A stretch of DNA of 64,000 bases from Elephas maximus indicus (GCF_024166365.1 NC_064819.1:112636293-112700292), one strand, 5' to 3'. Shown: positions 1-15,191, counted from the first letter of the stretch. The notes: generated by a model not told the origin, from the sequence alone. A program made the numbers and translations.

Positions 1-260
1 TTTGCATTTCTCTAGTGGTTAATGATCAAGAGCATTTCCTCATGTATCTGCTAGCTGCCTGAATGTCTTTTTTAGTGAAGTGTCTGTTCATGTCCTTTGC
101 CCATTTTTTAATTGGATTGTTTGTCTTTTTGTGGTTGAGATTTAGCAGAATCATTTAGATTTTAGAGATCAGACACTGATCAGAGATGTCATAGCTGAAA
201 ATTTTTTCCCAGTCTGTAGGTGGGCTTTTTACTCTTTTGGTTAAATAACTTTTAAAATTA
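1..260 (-). mobile_element. L1 ORF2 fragment (reverse orientation), cut by window edge
   Basis: The sequence closely parallels 60040-60290 of the large L1 in this window: the 'tttgcatttctctagtgg' region, then 'gtgaagtgtctgttcatgtc' and 'cctttgccca'. Orientation is minus. It degrades after about 250. Confidence 0.8.
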
Positions 261-1763
261 GTTTTTGCTAGGAGAAAGAACCTTCTGTATGATGAAAATT
301 AAAAAAAAAAAAAGCTAATGTGATTCAGAAAAACAGGGGCTTGTTCTCAGAGTTTACAAGAATTATATTCACAAATTCATAGTTTTATTTTTTCCAATTC
401 TGATGATTTTACTCAAAGCAATAATTGCTTTGGTGATGATCGTGTTAAGTCACTTTGAAGATTTTCATCCATTTGAATGACTTAGGCTGGAATAAAGGAT
501 GCAAACGTGGCCCCAATTTACTGGAAATTGTGTGTCCATCTGGGTTGCTACTAAATAGAATTTAAAGTAATCAGCATCAAAGTAATCCTTTAGCTTAAAG
601 AACTGCAGAAATTCAGAAAAGTGTATTAATAACAGACTAAGACCAGCAATGATTTTTTTTTTAATCATTAGATTTTAGTGGTATTTCAGCTGAGTGAGTA
701 TTCCAATGCAAGAGACATAACAGAAAAATCGATTTTACTTAATCTTCAAAGTAATAGTATTGACCACTATAGAATTATGCATCATTGGGATAAATGTGTC
801 TATTTCTTTTTGCCTAAAAGTGATCAAATAGCAAATCTCAACCATTGTGATAGCTGCTGGTCTTTGTTCGTGATACCCAAGTCTTCCAAATTCTTTCATC
901 TAAGAGTAAAGAATATCAAATACCTTTCAAACAATCTCACTTAGGATGAAAAATATTAAAATTGTTAACATTTAATATTGATTTACATGAGGCCTCTATA
1001 GAGCATGGACTCTGACGCACATCTTCAGGTTTTTCTTTCTCTCTCCCTTCTTCCTTCCTTCGTTTTCGCTTTCTTTCTTGAGTCCCTTGTGAACCCACCA
1101 TGTATTAGTTACTGTTCTAGATGCTGATGATTCAGTTTAGTCTTCACATCTGAAATAATAATAACAGGTAATGTCCAAGATCTGCTTTTAAGGAATTGCT
1201 ACCTGTTTATAAAAATACAGCTGCAAATTTAGGTGGGAATGAGGGATAGTAAGCCAAGCCTGGTGCCTTTTCCCCTTTAAAGAGTGTTTCTAGGCTGAGT
1301 TTGGACATAGGAACTGCAGACGAACTCACCTTCTACTGGAGCCACCCACACATTTCTCAGCCCTGCCTAACCAGGAGAGTAAACCATCAGCCCGGCTCCC
1401 TGAACGTGGGCTGTTATTTATTACACCATGGTAGGAGAGTGGAATCAGGCAAGCAGCTTCCTTTAAAGGGATTCCCAAGCTAGGTGTCTCCTGGGAACAG
1501 ACAGCAGCAGGTGGGTGATATCTGAGCAATTGCTTGGCCCTCACAGTGTAGGCTCACAGAGCAGGCTGATACTCATGCCTGCAGTGTCCTGGTGAAATCT
1601 AAGGGAGAACACAGGGGGTCCCCCCACCCCACTGAAGCAGAAACGTCTGAGCAGACAGCACTAAGAACAGAGCCTTGTCTCATAGGACTGGCTGGTCTAG
1701 AGTGCCATGGAACTATGAAAACTTCAGACTGGAGACATTTTACCTTTTAATTTTTTTCTATAG
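261..1763. other. Region upstream of ADGRF2, no recognised gene
   Basis: A short A-run occurs at 300-314 and a pyrimidine-rich stretch at about 1028-1083. The open frames here are short and overlap on both strands, with no recognisable family. The ADGRF2 promoter and any first non-coding exon may lie here or to the left, but no core promoter element was convincing. Confidence 0.5.
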
Positions 1764-1864
1764 AAACAAGAAAGTCATCTGTGTGGAAAACCATGACCCA
1801 TATGCTTTGGCTGTACTGTTTGGTGTTTCTTTTGCCCACAGAGTCTTGCAGAACATTATACCAG
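1764..1864 (+). CDS. ADGRF2: ADGRF2 exon 1: 5' UTR end, start codon and signal peptide
   Basis: A pyrimidine run ending in TAG precedes 1764. The ATG at 1793 has A at -3 (AAACCATGA). Residues 1-24 (MTHMLWLYCLVFLLPTESCR and four more) have the hydrophobic core of a signal peptide, with likely cleavage near PTESC. The exon ends at 1864 with donor GTAAGA, phase 0. No upstream in-frame ATG lies in this exon. Coding starts at 1793; 1764-1792 is inferred 5' UTR. Non-coding exons further upstream cannot be recognised. Confidence 0.85.
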
Positions 1865-4800
1865 GTAAGAAAAGGGGGAAGAGGATGAATTGATGGAGGG
1901 AGCAAATGGAAAATAAAATGAGTCAGTCAACCAGTTCTCAGGTATCTGGGCTGAGGTGTAGGGAGAAGATAGTGATGTGATGACTGGACAACCAGAAGAA
2001 ACTGCAACTACAGGTAACCAAAAAGCCATTTTAGCCAATAGCTGCAAATTATTTTCCCATCAGTTCGAGAGATGCAATGAAGCTCAAATGATTTAACATT
2101 GATGAACTCTTCTTTCCATATCATATGATGGAGAAGATTTTAGTTGCTCTTAACCGGGATGGTACCACTTCCTTAGAGGCATTTGGAAGTGTGTGGGGGT
2201 AGTGAGGGTTGTCATAATGAGTAGTAGGAACTAATGGCATTCAGTGAGCAAGGCTTTGGAATGGTCTGGTACAATGAAACACTGTCCCACCCAAAATGGC
2301 AATGGCATCTCCTTTGAGAAACCTGCTAGTGAACCTCAAGGTCTGACTGGTATAGAGTCTGTAGTAAGGTAATAGTTGTAAGTTTTGTGGGTGGTGAGTC
2401 CTTGGCTCCCTCTGGAATATTTTTCTTCATACCGTATGTTGTTTTAATTTCCCTGTTAGTTCCTTGTTTAAAATAAGCTGTGGAGGATCATTGAGAGAGG
2501 GAGAACATAAAAATATTTTGAGCTTCTTAGGAAGAGAGTGTTATTATTTGACCACTTTTGACCATACAATCTAGAAGGGAATTTTGAGATCGACTAGTGA
2601 ATCTCCACTCCCTTATTTTGTAGATAGGGAAACTGAGGACCATGGTATGGAATGTGATTTGCTTTAGTCACAGGGCCAAGCTCAAAACTACTGTCTTCAG
2701 ATTCTCAGTTTCTTGCTCTTTCAATTTGAACACATGCCTTCTTAGCAAAACCTCATCAGGAAAGAGAGAGCTTTGGAGTTCTTTGTAGGAGTTTTTCAAA
2801 TGACAATAATTTTACCCTCTGAGTCGTTTGCCCCTGGTTGGGAATCTTCTCCATGACTCTCCTTCTTTCACTAACACTCCACTGGTGCCTAATTTCTGGG
2901 AAAGCTTTAGGGGCTCCTTCAGAAAGATCCCTTCTCTGAGACATTCCAAGCCCACACCTGGTATAAATTTTTCCCCTCTTCATTCCACTTCCTCATTCAC
3001 ATTTTTTCACAAGACAGAGTATAGAGAGTAGGCAGAAGCAATAGAAGTTGGCTTTGTTTTTTTTCTTGACGATTTGGGATTATCTTACCAGAAAGGTTCC
3101 ATCCTTTTCCTCCCATTATAGTGTGTTGGATGCTGAGCTCTGGGTGCTACCCCTCCCTTGACATTGCCTACTCACCCAGGCAGCTCAGCAGATTTAGCAG
3201 CTTGAAGGTTTGCAAGTGTCTTTTTCACAGTATTAGGTTGAGAATTGGTATCTGAAGTGGCCTATGCCAGGTGCCAGTCTAGAAATGAAATGACCATGAA
3301 ATGACCAGAGAGAGCCTTCTGTGTGTGTGTTTGGCAGATTAGTTGGGTAGAAGTGAATCACGTCCTTCACTTAAGAAAGGAGTTTCCAGAACTCCTTGTA
3401 AACAGCATACCTTGGTCTTCTGCCCATGTATCTCATTAATAAAATGTTATTTCACTAGAATCTGTTTAATGGGCCAAGTATCACCTAGAGTTGTTGATTT
3501 CTAAGTGCATTCACTATAATGTATTGGAGACCACGGGCCTATCAAGATAGGTTTTCAGAATCTTGAGATGCCTGTACTTCTGCATATCCTCCCCTGCTCC
3601 TGTACTTGGACCTAGCTGGCTTGCTGAAAAGGATGCTAATCCAGGAGCTGGGAGAGCTAAGTTTTCATTCCGGCTCTGAAAGGAACTCCCTGCGTGACCT
3701 GGAGCAAGTCACCTCATCTATCAAAGCCCACTTTCTCATCTGTAAAACAAGGGGCTAGGATTTGGTGATCTATAAGGTCTTCCAAAACTCTCAAAGTACT
3801 ATTTTAGCTTTCTCGTGGAGTAGAAGAACTTTAGCTCTTTCACTTAACATAATAAGGCTTTATTCTCTTGACTGTAAAAAGGAAAGTTTTCTCACATCAG
3901 TGATTTCAAGGACATTGTATTCCATGAAACTTCAGTGATACCTTCTTGACCATGGACAGACACCAAATGCTAAATTTAGATTCCCCATTAGTTCTCATTT
4001 GATAGAAAGAACAGGGAAGATTCAACCTTGCTTCTTGATAACATAGAAAGAAACAACCTTGTGAGGGAAAAAGGAACATGATCCCCAAGTGTTAGTCACA
4101 CAGCTTAGCCACTGAACTTCCAGTTGTTTGGTAAATGACTTAGATCTTAAAACGCAAAACCAAGGTCCTCCCAGTCACTAGAAGGCTCCCTTCTGGTTCA
4201 CAAACAGGAAAATTCAGTGCCGTCTCCATACATGCAAGACTTCCTGGGTGGTGCAAATGGTTAATGTGCCCAGCTGCTAACCAAAATGTTGGCAGTTCCA
4301 GTCAACACAGAGGCCCCTTGGAAGAAAGACCTGGAGATCTGCTTCTGAAAAAACAGCTATCGAAAACCCTGTGGGGCACAGTTCTACTCTGACACACGTG
4401 GTGTTGCCATGAGTCGAAGTTGACTTGATGGCAATTGGGTTTTTCACATACACATATGTATATGTGCAAAATACTGAACTAGGTACTTTGAGGGATACGA
4501 AGAAGCAAAATGCACAATTCTTGTTCTCAAGGAACTTACGATGTAATTGGGAAGATAGTATACATATATAAAAAAGGTTAGATCGTAAGATAGCCAGTCA
4601 GGTGAATGTATGCTAAGTACTGAATGAGTGCTTTGGTGGTATGGGCAATAAATCCCACAAGAGCCAGAAAGGAAAAGATGTGTCATTCAGAACTGGATCT
4701 GAGTATGCTTCTTGGCACAGGCAAACTTCGGCTTTGCGTGTACTAAACATTCAGTAAGTCCATGTTCAGAGAATAATAACAATAGCTAAATATCTCATTT

Positions 4801-7800
4801 AGCAAATATTCCAGGACCTGTTCTAAGTGTTTTTCATAGATTATCTCATTTATTCCTCATAAAACCCTCTGAGGTAAGTATCATATGATTATAGTATTAT
4901 AGTTTCTACCCTGCAAACCCTGGTGGTGTAGTGGTTAAGAGCTACAGCTGCTAAACAAAAGTTCACTGGCAGTTCGAATCCACCAGGTGCTCCTTGGAAA
5001 CCATATGTGGCAGTTCTACTCTGTCCTATAGGGTCACTATGAGTTGGAATCGATTATGGATAGGGAAACTGAGGCTCAGACAGATTAACTTTCCGAAGGT
5101 CTCGTGTGATGGTATTGGGACTTGAAATCAGTGTTGTATTCTCAGATTACATGCTCTTTAGGCACACGTGACACTGCCGCTCAGTGAAGGATCAAGTATG
5201 ATACAGATGGTGGAATAGACAGGGGCGCTTTAATCAGGAGATGTGGGAATGCTTATGATATGGGGGAGCCAGCTTTTGGGGGAGCCTTCTTAAAGAAAAA
5301 CAATGCAAAATTAAAAATACAAAATTAAGTTAAAAATGAATATGTACTTCAAGTGAAAAAAGAAATCACAATAGGCTTCACATTTAAAAATACTGGAAAG
5401 TATTACAAACTCACAAAAATAGCATAACATTTTTCTCAGTGAACTCCCTGACACACCTCTATAACACTTTCCCCTTACATTTTTGGCTGATTTTACTTAC
5501 ATGACAGTGGCTCTGTGATATCTTTTTCTATAGACAAAAGAGAAAGATCATCTAGTTTTCCCTCTAGTGTTGTTGATCAAGTTTTTTTTTTTTTTTTTTT
5601 TAATTATTAGTTTAGAGAAATATCTTTCAGCTTTACAATTTGTTATTGGGAATGCCATGTAAATATGCAAGACCGCTGTCAAATTTTGGGAAACCTCTAA
5701 CAAGTTTCATTTGTGAGCTTCAGGATATCATGACATTTAGAATTTTCTTGTGCTGTGACTAATTGAGAAATACTCGTTAAATTGATGCTGCTTATCTGCC
5801 AATATCCTCTTTGTAATGCAGGGATGGCTGCAAACTACATAAATATATTTTATTAAATGAAACTAAATGTGTCTCCATTCGATTTCTACTTGTCCAGATC
5901 CTATAAATACTTGCAGCCTTTCTAGTGCTACCCAGGAGGAGGGAAGACGTAAAGGAGGGGCAGTTGGAGTAGCAAAATATAACGGTCTTAACAGATGGCT
6001 GCTAAAATACTTTATGTTTGAAAATTTAATAAAACATATGATCATGTGAACACATTGGGAGGTCTCCTCCCAGAACTTAGAAGGGGTCAAGGGACCCTGA
6101 AATTCAAGCTTCGTTAACTTCCTCGTAAATCCACCTCTGCTCATGATGTGTTTTCTCAACAGAGTGTGGGTCATTCTCACTGGAGTGGAAAGAGGGCTCC
6201 TACCCAATAGCTGTGGGAGAGAAAGCTGAACCGGCTGAAGGAGAAATGGGGCCTTGGTGACATACTTTATGATCTCAGCTTTTATTGGCCAACCTGGAAT
6301 CATAGCCATCTCTGACATGGGTGTAGTCTGTGACTGAAGTCAACCTTTGGGCTGGTGTATCAACAGTTGATTTTGACTTGAGTTTTGATTCTCCCTTTCT
6401 AGGCTGCCAGAGAAAGCAAGGAGAACGTGTCTGCCGGGCCACAAGGTATGCTGGCAGCAGTTCCTAATCAAATGGACATTTTGCTGTGCATCTGTTGAGC
6501 TGCATCTTCTATACCCCTTTGGTTTATGGCAAGGCTGAGTGAAATCCTTGATGGCTTGCATTTGGACTTTGTTTTTTCCTTCGTATTAAACTGGACCCTT
6601 GACTCCAGCCCTGTCCCCCTCTTCTCCTGGTACTTTCTGCTCTACCTCAGTCTAAGAGTTCTGAGTGTTTTGCCACAGATTCTTTGAATTCAGTCAGCTC
6701 AACTTGGGGCAATGGCTAGAGTAGGACTGTGAGAAGTCCTTGCTGATGGAACTCATTATAAGTTCTAGATCTGGGAGTCTTCTTAGAGAACATCAGGTGC
6801 AGTAGCTTTCAAACTGTGTTCTGGGGAGCTACTGGGATCTGAGTAGGTCTTGGGGGCTGCTATAGGGATTGAGGTAGGTCTTGTAGTGTATGAGAGTGAC
6901 CAAGTAGACTGATCTGTAGGCTCATCACTCTTACTTCAACAAGGGCAGTTCCTTCTTCATCTATTTTATATATTGGTGATCAGGATAAGATTTTGTTGGA
7001 AAGAACAGGATTTTGTTGCCTAAAAAGTATGACAATCATGTACCTACTTCAATCCCCATCCATTTTACAAAGAATTAAACACCCAACATCCCCAGGATTT
7101 ATGCGACTTCACTTTGGGGACACTTTGGTGATTGGCCCAGGGCAGCCCAGAGCTTAGACCTCTTCATCTGATTTGATGCTTTTTCTTTCCCCAGGCCAAT
7201 GTGACGGTGCCTGCAACGAGGACAATTCCCAGTGCAGTCAACCCTGTCCTCCAGATGTTCAGGGAAACATGGGGTTTTCATGCAGGAAAAATAAATGGCA
7301 CAAGGTCACTGATACCTGCCGAACACTCAATGCCTTCAATATCTTTGAGGTAATGTCCTTTCTCTCACAACATGGACTGTAATGTGGCCAATTCAAATGC
7401 CAAAATGGAGCCCCAAATTAGCAACGCATGTTGCCCTCACTAAGAGAGAGGAAGAACACGAGGCAGAGGAGCATGTATCCGTGTTTTATGAGAATACACC
7501 ACACCTGTCTATTCTCTCTACACAAGAATCATGCTCTTAACTTTGGGCATCTAAAAGTTTGTGCCTGAGTTGCTTTGGTGACATGAAGTAAGTAAATATT
7601 TTAGGATATTGTGGGCCATATAGTCTCTGTTGCGGCTACTCAACTCTGCCTTTATAGTATGGAAAAAGCCCTAGACAATATGTAAGTGAATGAACTGGCT
7701 GTCTTCCTATAAAAATTTATTTACAAAGAAGAGGTGACCAGCCTAGAGCCATAGTTTGCCACCCTCATCTAAAGGGTGGGACCCAAATCTTAAACCTATG

Positions 7801-10800
7801 GGAGATTATCTCTATTTTCAGTCATTTTTCTCTCTTGGTGTTCTAGTTCATTCCTCTAAATCTGGTTCAGAATTTCCATTTTTAAAATATGCTTATGTCT
7901 CATGCTTTGCACCTTGGGAATAGCAAAAGTAAGCTTAAATCACATCAATAATTTGTATCTACACACATACACACAGAGTATATAACATAGGTGGCACAGT
8001 TTGCAGTCAACTGCTAACCTAAAGGCTGGCTGTTCAAACTCATCCAGTGGCACCACGGAAGCTAGGCCTGGTGATCTGCTTCTGTTAATATTACAGCCAA
8101 GAAAATCCTATGGAACAGTTCTACTCTGTAACACATAGGGGCTCCATGAGTTGGAATAGACTTAATGGGAACTGAAAACAACAACATAAAAGGAGTCTGA
8201 AATGGTCTGCTAAAGATAATATTTGCTATTTTGGGGGTGGAGTGGGGTTAAGAAGTAGGCAGTTGGGAAGTTGGGACTTTGATTTTTTGGCTCATATACC
8301 TTGGTGTTGGTCAAATTATTCCACAGGTGATGTGACGTTGGAAACATAAAATAGAAAAACATTATGCCATATACAGTTGTACAATAAGGCTGTCCTAGAT
8401 TTTAGTAAAGGTACTTTTACATTGAAGACAAAAGTAACATAATAGAAATTTCTTCCTTTTTGCCATTTCTTAGGAGAATTTATATTCAATTCAACCAAAT
8501 ACAGAAAGTATAAAAATAACCCACTATGCTGGAAAATCTGAGACCATCACAGAAAGGTTAATGCAGACATGTCCAAAGGATTTGTCTTGTGTGATTAAAG
8601 GCATTCAGCAGTCTCCCCGGATCCCAGGAAACATTGCTATGATTGTTCAGCTCTTACATAACATATCAACAGAGCTAAAGGCAGATGTTGATGAGGCGAA
8701 GATGCAGGTGAGTGGCCTTCAATACCCGGTGGAGCATCATTTCAGTGGGAAAGGAATGTGGGTTACATGGAGTATCCTGTGAGCTTCCTGGGGACTGGGG
8801 ATGTTGTCTTTCACCTCATTATCTCCAATGCCTCGCATAGTACGTATTCAATAAATCTTAATTGTAAGAAATAAGTGTACGGAAACAGCAAATACATTTA
8901 ATCAACATGTACAGAGAGTCCTTACTTTGTACTGTGGTGGACATTCGAGTATGCTTTTCCAGTATTTATTCTGGCTACTCAAAATCCCTAAGAACTATTC
9001 TAGGTCTTCAGAAAGAAAGGCTTCTTATTTTCATTTGTGAGTCAGAACAGGTTGCTAAAATGGAAAATAATCGGATGCAAAGAAAACAGCTATACATGTC
9101 TGCCGCAGAAATGGGAAATGGAATTGGACCCATTTTGTTTGTTTTTGATCTTCAAAACAGGATAATAAAAGGTAGATTCAACCTCTGGGGCCAATTTCCA
9201 GTTTAGTAGGCTCCTATACAGGACCCTGCACACAGTTGGGATTTAATAGATGTTCATTACATGATGGACACTCTGATCTCAGTAAGCAGGTTGCTAGTTT
9301 CACCCAGGTGTGAAGTGGAGCTGATGATGGAAATGAGAACGTTGGAGGTTGCCCACTTGCCTGTCTCATAGGAAGGCATTTTGTAAATGGGGGAGGGCAG
9401 GCTGAGGTAATTTCCTTATGGCTGTATCCTTTAACTCAAACTTCAATGTGCACTTGAGTCGCTTGGGGATCTCATTAAAATGCAGATTCTGATTAATGAG
9501 GTCTGTGGTGGGGCCTGAGCTCCTGCATCTCTAAGAAGTTCCCAGGGGATGTCTGTACTGCTGGTTGGAAGGCCACACTATGAAAGTGAATCTTTAATGA
9601 GCTGGTGGGTTCAGAGAGTGGCTCAATACTAACACCTGTTCTTCGTTGATAGAGTTACAGCATCATTACCAACCACATTCTTAACAGCAAAAGCATCTCA
9701 AACTGGACTTTCATCCCTGAGAAAAACAGCAGCTGTGTCCTGCTACACTCAGTCAATTCCTTTGCAAGAAAGCTATCTATAAATAAACATCCCATTGACA
9801 TATCAGATGCCTTCATCCACATCAAAGGTAGCACCATATCCAGAGACAACACTGAAAAGAATTTCACTTTTTCTATGAGAGTTAATGACACCAACCGTAA
9901 AGTCACTGGGCAAGTGTTCATTGCTAGAGATGAACTTTGGGATGCGCCTTCCTCTTCCCCAGTTGTCAGCATTGCCTTTCCAACTCTTGGGGCCATCTTG
10001 GAAGCCAGCCTTTTTGAAAACATCGTTGTGAATGGGCTTGTCCTGTCTGTCATTTTGCCCACGGAACTTAAAAACGTCTCACTGACTTTTGAAAAGATCA
10101 GCAAGTCAGAGGAGAAGAGGACACATTGTGTTGGCTGGCACTCCTCAGAGAGCAGATGGGACCAGAAGGCCTGTCAAATGATTCAAGAAAACTCTGACCA
10201 AGCTGTTTGCAAATGTGAGCCAAACAGGTTCTATACCTCTTTCTCAATTCTTATGTCACCTCACGCCATGGAGAGCCCGATCCTGACTTATATCACGTAT
10301 GTAGGCCTGGGCATTTCAATTTGCAGTTTGATCCTTTGCTTGTCCATCGAGGCCTTGGTCTGGAGCCAAGTGACGAAGACAGAGATCACATATTTGCGCC
10401 ACCTATGCATTGTAAACGTTGCGGCCACTCTGCTGATGGCTGATGTGTGGTTCATCGTAGGTTCCTTTTTTGCTGGTCCAATGACACGCCATAATGGATG
10501 TGTAGTGGCAGCATTTTTTGTTCATTTCTTTTACCTTTCAGTGTTTTTCTGGATGCTTGCCAAGGCACTCCTTATTCTCTATGGAATCCTGATTGTTTTC
10601 CATACACTGCCCAAGTCAGTCCTGGTGGCATGTCTCTTTGTAGTTGGCTACGGGGGTCCTTTAGTCATTGCTGTTATCACAGTTGCTGTCACTGAGCCTG
10701 GCCAAGGCTACTTGCGTCCAGAGGTGTGTTGGCTCAACTGGGACAAGACCAAGGCCCTCCTGGCCTTTGTGGTCCCAGCCCTGACCATCGTGGTGGTAAA

Positions 10801-13800
10801 CCTGACCACAGCCACACTAGTGATTGTTAAGACCCAACGAGCCACCGCTGGCAGTTCCATGTTCCAGGAAGTGAGATCCATTGTGAGAATCTGCAAGAAT
10901 ATTGCCATCCTCACACCGCTGCTGGGACTGACCTGGGGATTCGGAATAGCCACAGTCATCGATGGTAGCTCCCTGGCCTTCCACGTTATCTTCTCCTTGC
11001 TCAATGCTTTCCAGGTAAGTCTAGGTGCTCCCAAACAAGTCCGAAGTGAGGATTCCTGAAGAGCTTTTATGATGATAAGCTTGTGGCATTAGGTTTCTAC
11101 ATAATAGATAATGGATTTGGAATAGTGTATTGAGTAAGGAAATGAGCTATAGATCCAGAAAGGCCTAGATTCAAATCCTGACTCTCTCATTTACTAATGT
11201 ATACTATGATATTTGGAGTCCCTGGGTGGCACAAATGGTTAAACACTCCCCTATTAGCTGAAAGGTTGGCAGGTTGAACTCACCCACAGGTGCATTGGAA
11301 GAAAGGCCTGGTGATCTGTTTGGAAAGGTTACAGCCTTGAAAACCCTACGGAGCACAGCTGTACTCTGTACACATGGGGTTGCCATGAGTTGGAATTGAC
11401 TTGGTGGTAACTTAAAAAATTTTTTTTTTCCCATGGTCTTGGAATATTTGTGTAACTTTTCTTAGCTGTATTTTTCTCACTTATAGAATGGGTATAATAC
11501 TGCTTACTTTATAGCAGTGTTTGGAAAATGAAATACAATGGTGAATGAGAAAGCACCAAGTACTAAAATGATGTAAAGATGAGAAAACAGCCGAACGGTA
11601 GACTCAGTTGGTATGTATAGAAATTAAACAATATCATCCCCCCAAACAATTTAGGTATGTATCTGGAATTATTAAAATTTGCAAGTTTATTATATTTCCT
11701 TTCACTTATTGTAGTTTCTGTTGGAAAACAACTTATTTTAACAAAGCAAATGATACACAGTCGTGTTGCTGTTGTTGTTGTGTGCCATTGAGTCTATTCT
11801 GACTTAGTTACTAACCGAAAGGTCAGTGGTTCGAACCCCTCCAGCAACTCTGTGGTAGAAAAGGCCTGGGGATCTGTTCACATAAAGACTACAGCCTAGA
11901 AAACTCTATGGGCTAGTTCTACACTATCCTATATGGTTACTATGAGTTGCTATGAGATACATAACCAAAACCAAAACCAAAAAACCATACCCATTGCCGT
12001 TGAGTCAATTCTGACTCATAGTGACCCTGTAGGACAAAGGAGAACTGCCCCATAGGGTTTCCAAGGAGCAGCTGGTGGATTTGAGCTGCCAACCTTTTTG
12101 GTTAGCAGCTGAGCTCTTAACCACTGCATCATCAGGGTTTCTATAGTCATATAAAAAATTAATGGTCTGTCCTCTCCTCTCCTCTTTTGTGAATTAAGCA
12201 ATGTTCACAGTTTCATGTGTAACCGTGCAAAATTTTCTATGCATGTACAAATATGTTTACACATAATATGGGGTTAAAAAAATATATTAAAAAGCTCACT
12301 ACCATCAAGTCAATTCCAACTCACAGTGACCCTATAGGACAGAGTAGAATTAAATGACTTACTTTTTCACTTAGAAATACATCTTGCCTGGTCACTATAC
12401 ATAAATATGCCTCTTTGTTTTCAATGGGTGCATAATATTTTATATTCAATAATTCCCTTCTTGATTAAATTTTTTTTCTGTTACAGTGTATACCAATGAA
12501 CTGAAGTGTATCATATTGAATACTAAATATATAAATAACATCTAGTTGAAAAGAAAGCTTTCATTTTTCTAAAGACCTCTGAAATATTTGTTTCTGGATA
12601 CACACAGTAGCCAGTATGACTACATTCAAGTAATTATTTCACTTAATGGATAATAGAGATTTTAAGTCAAGGATCTAATTTTTCTCTTTCAAAACTTAAT
12701 TATATATATCATCTTACAACAAACATTTTGATGCTATGGGGAACAATATTAATAATAGTGGAGGCCTCACATTTTGGCTCTCTGCTTTTATTTTCACATT
12801 TACATGCTGTTGTTGGTAGTTGCCATCAAGTTGATTTTGACTCATAATGTCCCCATGCATGCAGAGTAAAACTGAGTCCAATAGAGTGTTTTTTTGGCTG
12901 TCATCTCTAGGGAAGATCACCAGGCTTTTCTTCCACAGTGTCGCTGGGTGGCTTTAAACCACCAACCTTTTGATTTCAGTTTGTGCCATCCAGTGACATT
13001 TGCATTATATATATAAAAAAAAGTAATTACCAAGTGCAAGTTTACACAGCTAGTTTTGAATAGAACTGGGATAAAGACTCTGTTTTCCTAAATTTCAGTT
13101 CAGCGTTCCCCATGCCTACTCTTCATGAAGACTTAACGGGTTCACATCTTACTGCTCAGCATTTTCCTTTCCTTGTGTCCCTCGGGGCCATCTTATGTGT
13201 GAGTTTGTTTTGGACTAGGTTAGGAGCACTTCTATTTTGATACTATGAATGGCTCGTCCCTAGCTCCTTTACCTGTCATCACAGGGTTAATACATAGTTT
13301 CAATTCAGTTTCTGCCCTGACTTCTGGCAAGGAGGGAGGTGGAGCCATCTTAGGGCCAGCAGTGAGAAGCTGAAGGCAGGGTTGGGCCAAAGCCAGACTT
13401 TGGGGAGGGCAGTAGGCAGGGGTATGCTAGAGCTGGCTCATACTGGCTCACAAGAGCTGACTGTTTTAGTTTCAGGAACTTTGTGAGCTGGTTGTAAACA
13501 CAGACATCATTTAAAAATAAGCTATATAGAAAAAAAACCTATACAGACATGCAATTAAGTAACTTATATGAAAAGCAAGGGCCCTACTCAAAACTCACCA
13601 CTTCCTAATTATTTTAGTCATTTCACCATGCTTTTGCAGTTGTTTTCATCTCTTGTGCCTGCGTGGTGGAAACACTGGAAGATGGTGCGTTTCTGTACTT
13701 CTCTCCCAACTCTGTATTTAGTGACAGCACGTTGCTAGATTTAAACGGGCCATTTGTTGTTGTCGTTGTTGTTAGTTGCCAAGGAGTTGATTTCGACTCA

Positions 13801-15155
13801 TGACAACTCCATGTACTACAGAGTAGAACCGCTCCATAGGATTTCCTTGGCTATAATCTTAACAGAAGCAGATTGCCAGGCCTGTCTTTGGTGGTACTGC
13901 TGGATGGGTTTGAACTGCCAACCTTTAGGTTAGTAGTTCAGTGTGAACCTTTGCACCATGGTGGGAATATTTAACCAATGAGATCTGCAAATGCTATAAA
14001 TTAGGCCCTCCCCCTGCCACCCCGGCCATCCAGACTCAGTTATTGCCACACACCAGCACATTAGGGAATCAGGGCGTCCATGGAGCCCAGTAAGGGAGGA
14101 GAAAAAGGGGAGCCATGGATCTACCAAGGTGGGAGACAGAGTTCACTGAACGGAAGTAGCAGGACAGGCGAGTCCTAGGGTGAGCTGAGATGAGGAGCAG
14201 CTGAGGCTGAGGAGCAAGCAAGCAAGAAAGACTCAGAGACATATTTGGGAGGCCCAGAAGATGTAGGAAGCAGAGCCTATTGGAGATTTCCTGGTCCTGA
14301 CTCCAGGGCGAGGGTGGATTAACCAGGAAACAAGGTAGGCATGAGCTTAACTGTGTTCACTTACTAATCTGCAGTATATGATTTCGCATGGGTTTCACCA
14401 CATCATGAGAAATTGTGCACTACAGATTAGTAAATAAGCACAAGGAAGCCCATGTATACCTTGCTTATTGGGTAATCCGACCCGGGCAGTACCCACATTG
14501 GGTGAAAGATCAAAGATCTTCTTTATTAGGGAAGCATTACTACCTTGACAGCCCGTATTGTTAATCCATGAGTCCTGCTTTGTGTCCTATCTTGTGTTTA
14601 GTGAGAGTAATTGTGGGTAGGTGAAGTTTTGGGACCCCTCATGGCTATTTTGATGAGAAAAAGAAGAAAGCACATATTTTAAAACCTTGAGTGTTACCTG
14701 CTTTATCTACTAAAAGATTTCCAAAAATGCTGCTTCCAGTGAATTCTTTCTAGGTGTATTTTCTCATCCCTTCTCAATCGGATATTGAACTTATGACGAA
14801 TTTTTTATCCAAATTACCTGGTTGATGTTTTACATAAATTTTCCCAAGTTGGCATGGACCAATGATAAATGATCCTTGTAGAAGATTTCCCTGTTAAGTA
14901 TTTAAACAAAGAAACAACACCCAAATGAACTGTTATCAAGTTGATTTTGATCATGGCGACCCCATGTGTGTCAGAGTAGGCCTGTGCTTCATAGGGTTTT
15001 CAAAGGCTGATTTTTTGGAAGTAGATTGCCGGGGCTTTTCTCCAAGGCTCCTCTGGGTAAACTTGAACTGCCCACCTCAAGGTTAGCAGCCCAGTGAGTT
15101 AACAGTTTGTACCACCCATGAACTCCTGCTATACGGATTGAATAATTACATAATT

Positions 15156-15191
<36 letters not shown>

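Noticed and set aside
5863-6318. 151-codon open frame on the - strand
   Set aside because: No recognisable domain, lies inside an ADGRF2 intron, overlaps an opposite-strand frame and has no splice or codon signature.
9655-10104. 149-codon frame on the - strand
   Set aside because: Shadow of ADGRF2 exon 5.
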